Notes under the pieces: model-generated
Told to the model about the DNA's origin: nothing
The model's database searches: none
What the model saw: only the letters and a program-made list of their open reading frames with translations
In this document: positions 41,055-52,500 of the stretch, piece by piece
Layout: each line of letters opens with the position of its first letter
Numbering within the stretch: the stretch's first letter is position 1
Position numbers and translations under genes: made by a program
Assembly (NCBI GenBank): GCA_012295275.1
Contig: CM022670.1
Coordinates: 3,055,835-3,108,334, forward strand
From: Chrysomallon squamiferum
Lineage: Eukaryota; Mollusca; Gastropoda; Neomphalida; Peltospiridae
Direction: 5' to 3'
DNA length: 52,500 nucleotides

Positions 41055-41722
41055 TAAATAGATCAGTAAAATAAATAATAATGTTGCTGTTGATGATGAC
41101 AACAATAATAGTACTAATAATAGCAACAACGACAACAGCAACAACACAAACACATAAATATAAACAGCTCTTTCTCATTTTCCAGGAAATGCTTTCTTAA
41201 TCTTCAAAATAACAAGCACAATTCTGTCTTGAATACGACAACAACATTCTCCTTTTTTTTTTCTTTTTTTTTTCGAAATTTCATATTTTATTTTCCTTTT
41301 CTGAAACTGAATATTTTGTTTTCTCCCCGGCACCTGATGTTTGCGAAGGGAAGTCTTGGGTGTCTAAAAATGTGCAAATGTCTGCAATTATTTGGACATT
41401 ATTTTATTAACATGATCCTGCCAATTTTTCGGCAGTGTTGTTGAGTTGAACTGAGAATATGGGCGTCGAGGAAGAAACATTTGGAAGATTTACACGCCTG
41501 GGAACCCGATACCTCGTTACTGTGTTGACACGTGCATTTCGCATGGAAGTGAAACAAGTGCAGATTGTCGCTTGATGTCAGACAGGACATTTCCTTAAGA
41601 ACGGCCGTTGTTAAAGTCTCTTTTAGTAATTTATTTAATTAAGGTTTAAATATGAAGACGAATAATGATAATTATGATGATGGTAGTTATGATAATGAAT
41701 GTAATAATAATAATAATAATAA

Positions 41723-41753
<31 letters not shown>

Positions 41754-44318
41754 AAGAAGAAGAAGAAGAAGAAGAAGAAGAAGAAGAAGAAAAAGAAGAT
41801 GATGATGATGATGATAACACAATCGAAGATATCCACAAAAACTGCAATATCTTAAAATAACAGTATCAATACCAACTTGGATAATAATTGCTTCAGAATA
41901 GCAATACATCAGTGTTTTAAATAATTATATATATTATACAGATGCATATATGTATGTTTTCATATTATTTATGTATTTTTGTATGTACGCTAGACATAAT
42001 AAATTCTTTACGCTAGATATAATTAATTATTTGTGAATTATAAAATAATGATAGCTGTATAACAAAAAAAAAATCTTTATTTTATTTATTTATTTATTGC
42101 TATATTTTTTGTTTCTCTTCTTACAGATACGAGTCTTTGTGGAAGTTATTTCCTTTATTTCTCCTTGAACACTATTTCTTTCAGAAGAAAGCTGAAAAAT
42201 GCTTTGCAAATACCAGTGTTACAAATAAACATTTGAGGATTTCGAAACAAAACAGAATTTTATTTCTAGAAATCTCTGATAATACAAACAATATTTTACA
42301 GTTTTAATACATTTTGTTTATTAAAAATATATGAGACGCTTTAATTTAAAAACAAATCTAAAAGGTGTATATATAGAATTTCGTTTCTTTGATACACAAA
42401 TACCAATCTTAACAATAACGTAATTCTTGCTATTTAAATATGAGATAACTCGCGTGTTGTTTGTAATAACAAGGTGTAACTTTGTCTTAGCATTAGAGCC
42501 ACAGAGATATTTATATTTTATAAATATCAGATATTTAAAGTTATTATTCTCCACAGACTACTGCTATTATTGTGCTGTTACAGTTCTTCTAATTCTCCTC
42601 GTTATTATTATTATTGTTCTTCCTATTTATTTATTTATTGATTTATTGATTTATTATAATAATCATTAACCATCATTACCAAGGCCACAATTATGCCTTT
42701 TGTTTTAAACAAATAAACAAACGCACGTTCTTAATCTTACAACTGAAAATGTGAAGATGATGCAGTTCACGTATTATGAACCAGTAGAAATAAATATCAG
42801 TGAGACACTTTAACTCAGTTACAAACACAGAACACAGGATTGTTGACAAGAACAAGGGTGGTGTTTGTAGACATTTAACGAGATCGTGTGAGACTGTTAA
42901 TTAAACGCAATTCTAGTTGTATACATCGAAACTAAATAAATATATTGTCTGAGATCAATAGTTAATTCAGCTGGTTAGGAGTAGTAGCCCTTCTTAATAC
43001 CGGCGTTGTGGTTGTTGTTGTTGTAATTTAACTACTTGATAAATATGGTGGGGTTCGGTTTTTTGTATATCACTTCCTTTACGGTTAATGTGATGATGGT
43101 AGATGCGCAGATAATGACGGTGATAGTCGTGAAGGTGAAGGTAATTTCTGTTTCTGTGAAACTGTTATAGATCATATTACTTCTACTACTACTACTACTA
43201 CTATTACTACTACTTCTACTAGTACTATTGCCATTACTACTACCATTACTACAGCTACTATTACTATTACTGCTACTACTATTGCTACTATTATTCGTAC
43301 TAACAGCTGCTTTGACATAAAAACACAACTCCGAAATTACCAGAAGTAAGTTTTCCTTTATATCTGTTTTTAAGTAATAGCAAAAGCTTTCACTAACTGT
43401 GACACACAAAATATTCCGTTTACTCCTGTTTTCGAAACAACAGCAAGTACGATCACTTATGCGTAGATTGTTCTGTTTTTCCTATCCTACATTACAAGCA
43501 TGTGTCTTGTCCCTTAGACAGCCTACCACGCCTTTGTCTATGTGGTTAAATCTCGCCTAGCAGTCTTTGTGTTTGTCGGAGCAATTTGTTGAGTCAACAC
43601 CACGACACTCTCACTGTTTAATTGTTCAACACTGCCGCCCTTGCAGTTTTCAGATCAACAGATTTATTCGTGAAGAATAATTTGTTTTGGCACGCTCGTG
43701 TACTTTTACTGCTGGGCTTTGATCTCTGCTTGAGATCGATTTTATTGTGGTTTTCCGATCTCGTTATTTTATTGTTGTTGTTGTTGATGTTTGTGATGTT
43801 ATTGTTACTGTTGTTGTTGTTGTTAGGGTTGTTACTGATCTGTGTTTGCAGTATATTGACTCTTTGCACTGGATTTCTTGTGGTTTTATGTTGACTGGTT
43901 TTGCTTTTGTTGTTACTGTTTCTTTGTGTGCATGAGTGAATATGGTAGAATATTTAAATTTTATTTTTTACTTATTTTTAAGCTTATTATATCTGTTAGA
44001 AAATTTTATTTTTGTTCATCCCTTTCGCGTTTCATTTTTCATAATTTATTTAATTTATTGGTTCTGTTAACTGATATTTATTTATTTTAAATAAAGTTTT
44101 ACGTTAATTATTAATGCTATTCCTATTGCTGTTTTTACCATCTTTCCATTAATATATCCATTCCATTATTATTTTTTCACTCTTCTTGTTATTCAGTTGT
44201 TGTTGTTGTTTTTTTGTTTTGTATTTTGTTTTCATTTTTTTTTTTTTTTTTTTTTTTAGGGGTGGGGTGGTTCAACATTTTTTTTAATTCTCGTACTGTG
44301 TACAAACTAAGGCTTCGG
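40601..44318. other. Gene-free DNA between genes B and C, middle part
   Basis: AGT/AAT arrays (40960-41055), the AAT/AAG/GAT array at 41701, ATT/TTTA units (42600-42660), a degenerate ACT array (43180-43300), GTT units (43770-43830) and poly-T (44237-44258). Confidence 0.55.
41701..41815. repeat. (AAT)n(AAG)n(GAT)n array
   Basis: AAT to about 41725, AAG to about 41797, GAT to 41815. Poly-Lys and poly-Ser frames here are not genes. Confidence 0.93.
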
Positions 44319-44373
44319 TTTCGTTTATGTTTCGTTTCGGTTTCGTTTCGGTTTCGTTTCGGTGCCGTGTCGG
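44319..44373. repeat. 11-bp minisatellite (TTTCGTTTCGG)
   Basis: Five consecutive 11-base units; the central three are identical and the outer two are degenerate. It is rich in CpG, unlike the neighbouring DNA. Confidence 0.85.
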
Positions 44374-45015
44374 AAAAGGGTAAATGGTCTCCGATCGTAA
44401 CGGCTCACTGTGAAAGATGTTAATACTTGGTAAACAGAATGTGTCGCTCAGAGTGCACGGACGTGCTCATGATCGTTACAAAGCGCTCGAAACACGCGTA
44501 ACATCCCAAGCGTTTCTTCACGTGTTTCAACACAAAATGATCGCATATTTCTAACATAACTCAGTAGCCTCTGCAGCGAGGTTTGGGTCGCAAGGAAAGA
44601 CAGAACAATCTGCGTGTTATTTCCTCAGATCACAGGTTAATACTGAGATATGTTCTTGAGCGATCTGCTGAATGAATCTTTACGTGATTGCTGTGTTGCC
44701 GAGCTTGCTAACACACGATGAGCAAATCTTTCTGAACTCGATGGTCTGTGTTCACATTAAGTACAACATGTCTTGGGAGCGTGAAGAAGCACGTGAATTA
44801 TTAGATGACTTAGGAATTAGATTTCTTGATATAGATTTGTATTATTTATTTATTTATTACTATTTTTTTCTTCTTTTGTTTGCATTGTTATGTCGTTTTA
44901 TTCTCTTTTTTCTTCGTTTAAATATTTTTTCTCCACATTATTTTTGTTGTCGTTTGTACTTTCCATCTCGCTCCCTCTCTCTGTATGTTGTGAGTTGAGT
45001 GTGCGTATGTGTGTG

Positions 45016-45018
<3 letters not shown>

Positions 45019-45067
<49 letters not shown>
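45019..45067. repeat. (TA)n microsatellite
   Basis: About 24 TA units between TATG-type repeats on both sides. Confidence 0.93.
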
Positions 45068-45072
<5 letters not shown>

Positions 45073-45290
45073 CTACGTATGTATGTATCTATCTTCAGTA
45101 AAATTACGTGCGATCGATAATTATTCTGCTATGAATCTCTATTAACAAACATGTTCTGTCTACTTTTCTGAAATGTTCTTACCTTAATTTTCCTTTTATT
45201 TGACAAACTAATGATAAACAAACTCTTTGACAAATGGATATGTTGACAACGAAGGTGTCTGGAGACAGTTACACTGGGTGTGTTAGAGTG

Positions 45291-45405
45291 TTATCTAAAC
45301 ATACTGTCAATCAGTTCTAGATACATTGTTAATTTCTTATCTAAACACATTGCCAATCAGTTCTAAATACATTGTGAATCTGTTATAAACACATTGTCAG
45401 GCTAT
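45291..45405. repeat. 46-bp tandem repeat, 2.5 copies
   Basis: Units start at 45291, 45337 and 45383 (partial). Each contains TTATCTAAACA or a variant, then CAATCAGTTCTA and ATACATTGT. Copies differ at several bases. Confidence 0.82.
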
Positions 45406-47257
45406 TTCTTATCTCAGTTATTTGTGGATGTTTATGTGCATGTGGATTCCTGTCTAAATATGTTTCTGTTTGTTTGAGTATTTATTTATCGGCTCTAATG
45501 TATGCACGTTTGAAAAGTTTTTTTTATATATCTTAAAATACTACATGTTTATTGAATGTTTTAATATTTGTTTTAATGTAACTAATTTTAAATATTATGA
45601 CTTACAATCAATATCTACTTCTCTCCTTGTATTACTAGTTTATATACATTTATTAACACTTTTCCGAAAAGTGTGTGTTTGTGTGTGTGTGTGTGTGTGT
45701 GTTTATACAGAATCACTAAACAAGATCAAAATAATATACGTCTTTAAATAATATTTTTTTTTTTTTTTTTTTTATAAAAGATGTTAAGAATTTTTTTGTC
45801 TAACATCTGAAGAGCTGTTGGTAATATTGTTCAGATTGCGAACAGAAATATTGTTAATTTTTTCTAGATGTTTCTGTACTGGGACTTTCAATGAATGCGT
45901 ATTTGTGTCACAACTTCACGAACATAATCATTTTATTCTACTCAGCCTGTTACAATTCCAGGTGTTAGTTAGTCACAACAACAGTGAATGACTGTGCATG
46001 CCAACTTCTGATTCATCGAAGGCCAATCGATCTGTACGGTCAACAAAACAAAACAACAACACAAATTCCATGCGACGTCCTGTCTAAATAGCGCACGTGT
46101 CGTAGTCATAAGGTCGCTTGTTGGTAACTTGTTCTGTTTTATGAATTCTGCTGCGGCGAACATGCAACTAAACCTGTTTTCGAATCCGTGTCACATTCCC
46201 GAGGAGCAGTCCCATGCTCTCTGGCCTGCTTTCTTCGTTTTGAGAACAATGCTTGGCAAACACACAAATTATCCATGTGATCTTGAACTTGCCAGATCTG
46301 AAGGCCGTAAGCAATCACAGCTCAATTGGCTCATTGTTCTTGGCAAATAGTTCTTGCTTACACAATCAATTAGCTTAGTGGCCAACGGAGCAAACAAATC
46401 TGGGCATGATTCGTTTAACTAAGAAAAGAATCTCCTGAAATGCTTACCATTGGCGTTTCGCTTTCCAGAAATGCATGTATACTTTTGTATATGTTCCTAC
46501 ATTCTGTAAATCTACATATCATCTTTTCTGCAATGTATAACATTTAAAATAATAGGCGGTATGTATTTGCAGATTTAATTAATGGAATTTTTATGTATTG
46601 TTCTGTCGTTAATGTCGCATAAAGTTTTTCAGAATCTCCACTTTATCCTTCTAGATTAGAACGAGGAAACCAAATAATCCGAACTTGACCTTAATGTATA
46701 TTTAGGAAGGAATGCTTTGTTAAATGCAATCAAAGGGAATTAAAATATTGAATTTAGGTTACCAGACGAGTTTTGTGAAATCAAAAGAATGGACGCGATC
46801 TTGCAGCATTAGTCGAATTCTGGCTTTATTTCAAGTTCAGTTTGAATCTTTCTTGCTGCCAGATTTAGATACAGACATGGTGTGTTACGTAAAGTACGCT
46901 TTACCTTTGTTTGGTTGTATTATTAGTCAGTGTGGAATGATCACGTTGTTTCTGAGATGTTCTTTTTTAACTAATGAGATTGTATCCATGCATAGGTTAT
47001 GGGAAGATGTGAGATATTCTATGTTACTTTTTATCATAAACATATATCTGAGATATTCTGAGATATTACTTTTTCTTCCTGTTTATCATTAACATACATC
47101 TAATATATTATTTTCTAATTAACCGCAGAGTGTTGTACATGTTGACGTTTAAAAAGGTCGAAGGACTTTACGTCTTTGTCTGATCTTTGAGTTTTTGAAA
47201 TTATTTATTTACGTCACTGTTTTTTCCCTTAAATATTTTTTCTTTTCTATATTTCTT

Positions 47258-47308
<51 letters not shown>

Positions 47309-47332
47309 GTTGTTATTTATGACTTGCTGTGT

Positions 47333-47410
47333 AACGGGGGCTGGATAGTGGTCTAAGTGTATCTCTCGTTTTTGGACTTCCCCTTAGGCTACTTCGCGTT
47401 CCAGTGATGA
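47333..47410 (+). repeat. tRNA-like SINE relic
   Basis: GGGGCTGGATAGTGGTCTAA resembles an A box. A weak B-box-like GCGTTCCAGTG lies about 60 bases downstream. It sits directly after a 42-base poly-T and GTT run. Too diverged for a firm call. Confidence 0.35.
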
Positions 47411-47483
47411 TTTTCGAAAAACATGGTATCTGTTCTTTATTGAAAATTATTTGTAAATCATTAACCATAATATCTACGCGGTA

Positions 47484-47544
<61 letters not shown>

Positions 47545-48137
47545 TGTATTGGATTTAAAACAGTAAACAAAAATTATTTCAGACACCTGATGAAAATTAG
47601 ATACGGTTAATTAAACCGACATTATTTATTTGTTTCATTCTTCAAACCTTTATTTGAAACTTTACTGTTCTTCTGAGTTATATTATAATTTTAGAACAAA
47701 AAAAAACAAAAAAAAACGTAAGAGACAAAAACCGGTACTCATATAACACAAAAAGATTTTAAACAAGAAAGAAAACCATCACAAAAAGAAGGCGAAAAGA
47801 AAAGAAAGGACGTTTCACTATTAAAAGAAGAATAATCAATTATTTAAAAAAAAAAAAAAAAAAAAAATATTAAGAACCCCAAAATACAGGAAAGCAGTTT
47901 AATTCTCTAAGTACGCAACCCCAAAATACAAGAAATACACAGCAGTTTACCGCTAATTAAAAAAAAAAACTGATATTAAAAACCACAAAAATATCTTATT
48001 GCAACCAGCATCCTGCATTTCATTCATTCTTCCAGTGCATGTGCATCTCCGGAAATCAGACTTAACAGGAAATGATGACATGCGCATCAGAGTTTGCCAC
48101 CCATCAGCGAAGTCGTAGACACGTTGGTGAAAATCGG

Positions 48138-48197
48138 GTTACAATAATAATCCTTTGTAACCTGGAAGTTACAATAATAATCCTTTGTAACCTGGAA
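48138..48197. repeat. 30-bp perfect tandem duplication with internal stem
   Basis: Two identical 30-base units (48138-48167 and 48168-48197). Each contains GTTAC and GTAAC as a short inverted pair around an AT-rich loop. Confidence 0.9.
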
Positions 48198-49186
48198 GCG
48201 AGGAATTTAGGCAACCAAAGATAAAATGTGTCTGAATCAGGAACGATCCGCTGTTACAAGTAATCAAAACGTTACGTTAGTGTCAGAGTGAAAGAAAATG
48301 GCCGAAAAAAAGGAGATGAGGGGGAAAAAGTTGTTTCCTCTTGGAAGGTTAATTCGTCAAAGCATATTATGTCATTGATTTCGATTTTCCAAATAATAAT
48401 TTTTATGGATTTAACGCTGAATTAGTTAGTTTTCTTTTAAAATTTAGATTTAATAAGATTAGCAAGTATCTTAGATAAATATTCACTTAGAAAATAAATT
48501 CTTACTAGAAATCATATTATATTGTATAATCATATGCAAGAAAGTGTTTGTAAATTTCAAGCAATGAAACTAAAGACATATACATGTATATACACTGGTA
48601 GATATATTATATACATTTACACATACATATATACATATACATTTGCACTCATACATGGATGCATAATTCACTCATCCATACATTCATAGACAGAGTTACA
48701 AACGTATGATTCAAAAAGCAGGACGAAAACAACCTCATAAAGGATGCAGCTCTACATTATATAAAGTAATGATTTTTGAGTGTATGTTTAAATACCTTTA
48801 TAATATAAAAATAACTTAAATTAATATGTGAGTGCACGCAGACACAAGGATATCAAGAACGAAAAGAAAAGGCACTCAAAATGAAACAAAACAGAAAGTG
48901 GACGAACTTGATACAAAGGTACGTATGAATGAATGGGCATCTTGTTATTTGTGGAATACATACAAACGAAATCAAAGCCTTGTCTAAATAATGAAGCCAG
49001 TTTTCACACAACATAGAGAAAGACTATAAATAAACAGTCTAAAAACTCGTGTTTGTTCTGGATGTTTCACAATTCATTTTACCACCGTGCCTATAGAGAA
49101 GGTAAAATCAACAGAGCTTAAGAAAAGTAAATAATACAAATTTAGAATACGAAGTTGTAGCCAAACGCCTGTGATGACATACCTGA

Positions 49187-49314
<128 letters not shown>

Positions 49315-49350
49315 TTCGAATACTAAGAATGACAATGATCATGACAATCA

Positions 49351-49381
<31 letters not shown>

Positions 49382-50165
49382 ACAAAGAAGAAGAAGAAGA
49401 ACGCAAAGAAAGTGGAAAGAAATAAAGAAAAGAGAAAGAAGAATAACAAGATGAAGGTTAATGTCGAAAGATGCTGAATGTTCGAGAATTTTATATTTTC
49501 TAAATTTGTACAGCTCCCCAGGCTCGGCAGGTATTACACTTATTCCCCACCCACAAGTACGCAACACAAACACGTAATAAAGCTTATCATCAATTCGACA
49601 GAACATTCGCTTGACCTCAAAGCGTCAAATAAAGCAGAAACATCGAGACTAGAAAAAGTACTTGACTTTGTTTCGATCACCTCGGGCTGTTTTTTTCTCT
49701 TTAAAATCTAACCGCCTGGCGGCCATCATTAGCGAAACGTCATTTGGCGATTTGTGCATGCGTCGTTTCGTTCGTTAACGCATGTAAGGTTCTGAGAGAT
49801 TTGTTACAAACACTTTTTTTTTATGTTTGATCTAAAATATTCTCTGATCCATAATTGAGTCGTTTTGGGGAAAGGCAGATATTATTGTTTTGATATTTTT
49901 GTGTTTCCATGAGTAAAGACACTTAGTTAATAGCCGCAAGATAATCTTTATCTGGAAAGCTCCGCAGCTAAATATGGTTCCATTGTTAAAACGATATCTT
50001 TGAGTGAATGTGAATTCAGAGACGATTTTTCTAATTTAGACTCACAACAGAAGCATGTGGACATAATTAGAACGATGTCAGTGTGTCAGTTATTTCAAAA
50101 ATAGATATTACTAGATGATTCCATAAAGTTATGAATGGTTTCCATTTCAAGAGATCTAAAATGAA

Positions 50166-50261
50166 AAAGCACACACACACTCTGTGTGTGTCTTGTGTGT
50201 GTGTGTGTGTGTGTCTCTCTCTCTCTCTCTTTCTCGCTCTCGCTCTCTCTCTTGCACACAC

Positions 50262-50291
<30 letters not shown>
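50166..50291. repeat. (AC)(TG)(CT)(CA) compound with inverted TG/CA arms
   Basis: A short CA run (50171-50180), a TG run (about 50180-50213), a CT-rich middle, and a CA run (about 50264-50290). The TG and CA runs are reverse complements and could pair around the CT core. Confidence 0.85.
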
Positions 50292-50292
<1 letters not shown>

Positions 50293-50869
50293 GAGGAAGA
50301 GAGATAGAGAGGAGGCAAGACAAAACAAAACACAATTATAATAATAGACATATTCTGGTTAAACAATTGTGCAGCAGCATTTCGTATTTAAAACAATAAA
50401 TATATACAAATAAACAACTATGCCAAAAAGAGAAAAAAAGATCGTGACATTGCATGCCTCATTAAAATTAATAATTAAAGCATAAAATTGTCTGAACCTA
50501 CTAAAATAGTCGAACATTAGTAAGTAATATATTATATATATATATGATGGCGAAAATGAATCAACCAATATTCTCGTTCAAGGTGACGTCTACAAGCATT
50601 CAAACATTTAATTAAACATTTAACGAGAGTCAACACGGAACACTGACAAGGAACAGACTGACCAGCACACAGAAAATGTTCTGTTCAAAGCTTATACCTG
50701 GCTGTCAAGGTTGACTTTCTGTTTACGTTTAGCGGTAAAGTTCTAACTGCGACTGTAAAAATACACAGCGTGATTTCCATTCAGTTCTGTAACTTAATAA
50801 AAGTTTAATTCCGCTTCATTAATTTCTCTTATTAATGTTGTTTTTGTGGATTATTTATTATTATTATTA

Positions 50870-50902
<33 letters not shown>

Positions 50903-50999
50903 TCTTTTTTAATTTTATATTTCTTTTATTGTTATTATTACTGAGTTCTTTCTTTTCCCATTTTATGCACTCATAATTATTTGTACATATGTATACACT

Positions 51000-51169
51000 C
51001 ACTGTTAATACTACTATTGTTCCTGCTACCACCGCTACTATTACTAATTTTAATACAACAAATACTATTACTATTTCTTACTATCACAAGTAGTTCTGTT
51101 ATTACTATCACCACCAAAACTACTAGTACCGCTAAAATCAACATCGCAACCACAATACCGTTTCCACTA

Positions 51170-51235
<66 letters not shown>

Positions 51236-51330
51236 TTACTACTATTACTACTATTACTATACTATACCACTGCTAATACTAATACTACTACTTCTAATAG
51301 CACTACTAGTACTACAGCAACTGTCACAAC
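51000..51330. repeat. Degenerate ACT trinucleotide array
   Basis: Imperfect ACT/ATT units flank a pure ACT run at about 51168-51232. It ends about 450 bases before the gene C promoter. Confidence 0.88.
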
Positions 51331-51777
51331 GATCATTTCTTCCACCATAACTGTCGCTATTACACTGACTAAGAAAAACACTAACAACCATATTCAGTTC
51401 AATTCATTCATTTGCCTGAAGTGTTTACTAACCTGTGTCGTCAAAAACACGGTCTTAACCCACTTACATTCGTCAACAAAGACGTCAGGAGAAAGCGATA
51501 TCGTGAATTAGAAAGAAAAGAAAAGAAAAAAAAGCGAAAAAAAACCAACAACAACAAACAAAGTCAGTACATATCAGTAGTTTAATCTCACGGCACAATA
51601 TTCAGAGCTGTCAACCGTGCAAATCAGAGTAGGTCAGTTAAACTCGAGACAGAGTTCAAAAAACGAGAATACGCCGCAGGGTACAGAACGACTCCGTCGT
51701 TAATAGAAACATCGTCATTCGAGTATTAATATCATTTTGCCGGAGTCGAGCGAGCTGTGGCGTAAAATACTTATCGA

Positions 51778-51835
51778 CCAATCAGAATTGATTCTGGAGA
51801 ATTTATAAGTAAAAATCGCTTGTTGTTTGTTTGAG
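51778..51835 (+). promoter_or_regulatory. Gene C core promoter (CCAAT, TATA)
   Basis: ACCAATCAG (CCAAT at 51778-51782) is followed by TTTATAAGT (about 51803-51810). Transcription would start about 30 bases later, near 51834, giving a leader of roughly 145 bases. Upstream at 51689-51696 and 51741-51748 lie CGACTCCG and its exact reverse complement CGGAGTCG. The order CCAAT-TATA matches gene A. Confidence 0.65.
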
Positions 51836-51857
51836 ATGAAAAATAAAGTTAACTGAA

Positions 51858-51866
51858 ATGATGTGA
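51858..51866 (+). other. Minimal upstream ORF (ATG ATG TGA) in the gene C leader
   Basis: The leader contains ATGATGTGA, in which the second ATG is followed at once by a stop codon (a start-stop element). Another short frame begins at ATG 51835 (six codons), but it may lie at or before the cap. Start-stop elements can stall initiating ribosomes in other systems; here this is only a sequence observation. Confidence 0.3.
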
Positions 51867-51979
51867 AATAACAGGATCTGATTGTAAGAAGATACTGAAC
51901 TGAGGCGAACAGGGATACATATTATTTAGGAAGTGTATTGAAGACGTATAAGGGACAACGTGTACAGAAGTATTTAACA

Positions 51980-52477
51980 ATGGATTCCGGAAAACAAAAA
52001 TCATCGATGAGGCTGTCCATCAACATCCACGACACCAACGGCAACATGTCCAGCGACAAACTGGAAATTAAATCAGGAAACGTAACTCTGGTCAACAGGA
52101 GCGGAACGAAAGACCACAGAACGGAAGTGTTTGTGCGCGTGTACCGGACTCCCTTTGAACACTACGCCGTGGTTTATCAGAACAAGCTGTTTTGCAAAGC
52201 GTCGCTCTACGTCAACCTCAAAACCTGCTGCGTCACCGTGGACCACGTCAACAATCAGATCAGCATCAGCCCTGACGACGCCGAGGGATCGAATATCGTC
52301 CTGGAAACAGACGACTGTTCGTTCGCCGAATGGCGGGATGCGCTGTGCGTGAGCATCACGTGCAAGAAAGGATCCATTTCGCCCAAGCTTTCTCCTGTCG
52401 TCCCTCGATCCCCAGTGATGCAGCCGCTGTTTGAGTCCGAAGAAGACGACGACGACGATGATGATGTAGTTATTTGA
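51980..52477 (+). CDS. Gene C: small intronless PH-like domain protein (165 aa)
   Basis: A single exon of 165 codons with TGA at 52475-52477. The start ATG at 51980 sits in AACAATGG, a strong Kozak context; the frame runs 14 codons further up, but only to a TTG. A second in-frame ATG (residue 10, MRLS) aligns with the MR starts of genes A and B and could also be used. The PH-like part covers about 28-124: VFVRVYRT, then FEHYAVV (54-64), LYVNLKTC, QISISPDD-AEG, NIVLETDD, and a helix with Trp118 (FAEWRDAL). The tail has ISPKLSPV, PRSP, then QPLFESEE and a run of seven Asp, ending VVI. The tail matches gene B more closely than gene A. The Asp run is encoded by mixed GAC/GAT codons, so it may have grown by repeat slippage. 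GC is raised relative to the flanks. Function is inferred only to the level of PH-like adaptor. Confidence 0.92.
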   Translation: MDSGKQKSSMRLSINIHDTNGNMSSDKLEIKSGNVTLVNRSGTKDHRTEVFVRVYRTPFEHYAVVYQNKLFCKASLYVNLKTCCVTVDHVNNQISISPDDAEGSNIVLETDDCSFAEWRDALCVSITCKKGSISPKLSPVVPRSPVMQPLFESEEDDDDDDDVVI

Positions 52478-52500
52478 TCGATTGTGTTTTTCCCGGTGTT

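Noticed and set aside
46141-46350. 70-codon ATG frame in a balanced unique stretch
   Set aside because: No recognised domain or paralog. The stretch may be conserved non-coding DNA, but coding cannot be supported.
46724-47092. 122-codon ATG frame without simple repeats
   Set aside because: A frame of this length is expected about once by chance in a window of this size and composition. No domain, codon bias, promoter or paralog supports it.
51938-51979. N-terminal extension of gene C by 14 codons
   Set aside because: It would begin at TTG, while ATG at 51980 has a strong Kozak context.

Overview
The window looks like a piece of animal nuclear genome: AT-rich, very gene-poor, and crowded with microsatellites (long CT/GA, CA/TG, AAT, ACT, AAG, CATA and TTTA runs), with genes that are TATA-driven and have large non-coding gaps between them. 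There is no bacterial-style gene packing, no operon and no CRISPR array. The microsatellite density and AT richness remind me of cephalopod mollusc genomes (for example Octopus), but that is an inference. No marker gene in the window settles the species.

Only three protein-coding genes can be supported with confidence. They are paralogs of one another: gene A at 18233-18712 (minus, 159 aa), gene B at 33679-34149 (minus, 156 aa) and gene C at 51980-52477 (plus, 165 aa). Each is a single uninterrupted exon encoding a small protein with one pleckstrin-homology (PH)-like domain and a Ser-Pro-rich, acidic C-terminal tail. All share a VYR-x-x-FEHYAV core and a single Trp in a C-terminal helix. Each has a TATA box at a sensible distance upstream. 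Genes A and C also have a CCAAT box, and A and B share an AAACGTCA (CRE-half-site-like) element. The closest ATG that fits the family alignment is used as the start; longer open frames upstream of A and C begin at TTG and are not used. The arrangement suggests a local cluster of a lineage-expanded, intronless, possibly inducible signalling-adaptor family with members 15-18 kb apart.

Layout: 1-17640 is gene-free, microsatellite-rich DNA with decayed tRNA-like SINE traces. 17640-19020 is the gene A transcription unit and promoter. 19020-33480 is gene-free apart from a GC-richer island at 27720-28020 that may hold a first exon, and a near-perfect inverted repeat at 23225-23335. 33480-34650 is gene B with its promoter and an upstream ORF. 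34650-51770 is gene-free and contains a diverged dispersed-repeat pair (about 35630 and 36530), several minisatellites (44319, 45291, 48138) and many microsatellites. 51778-52500 is the gene C promoter and coding region; its 3' end is cut by the window edge.

Most other open frames are translations of simple repeats or chance frames and are not annotated as genes.
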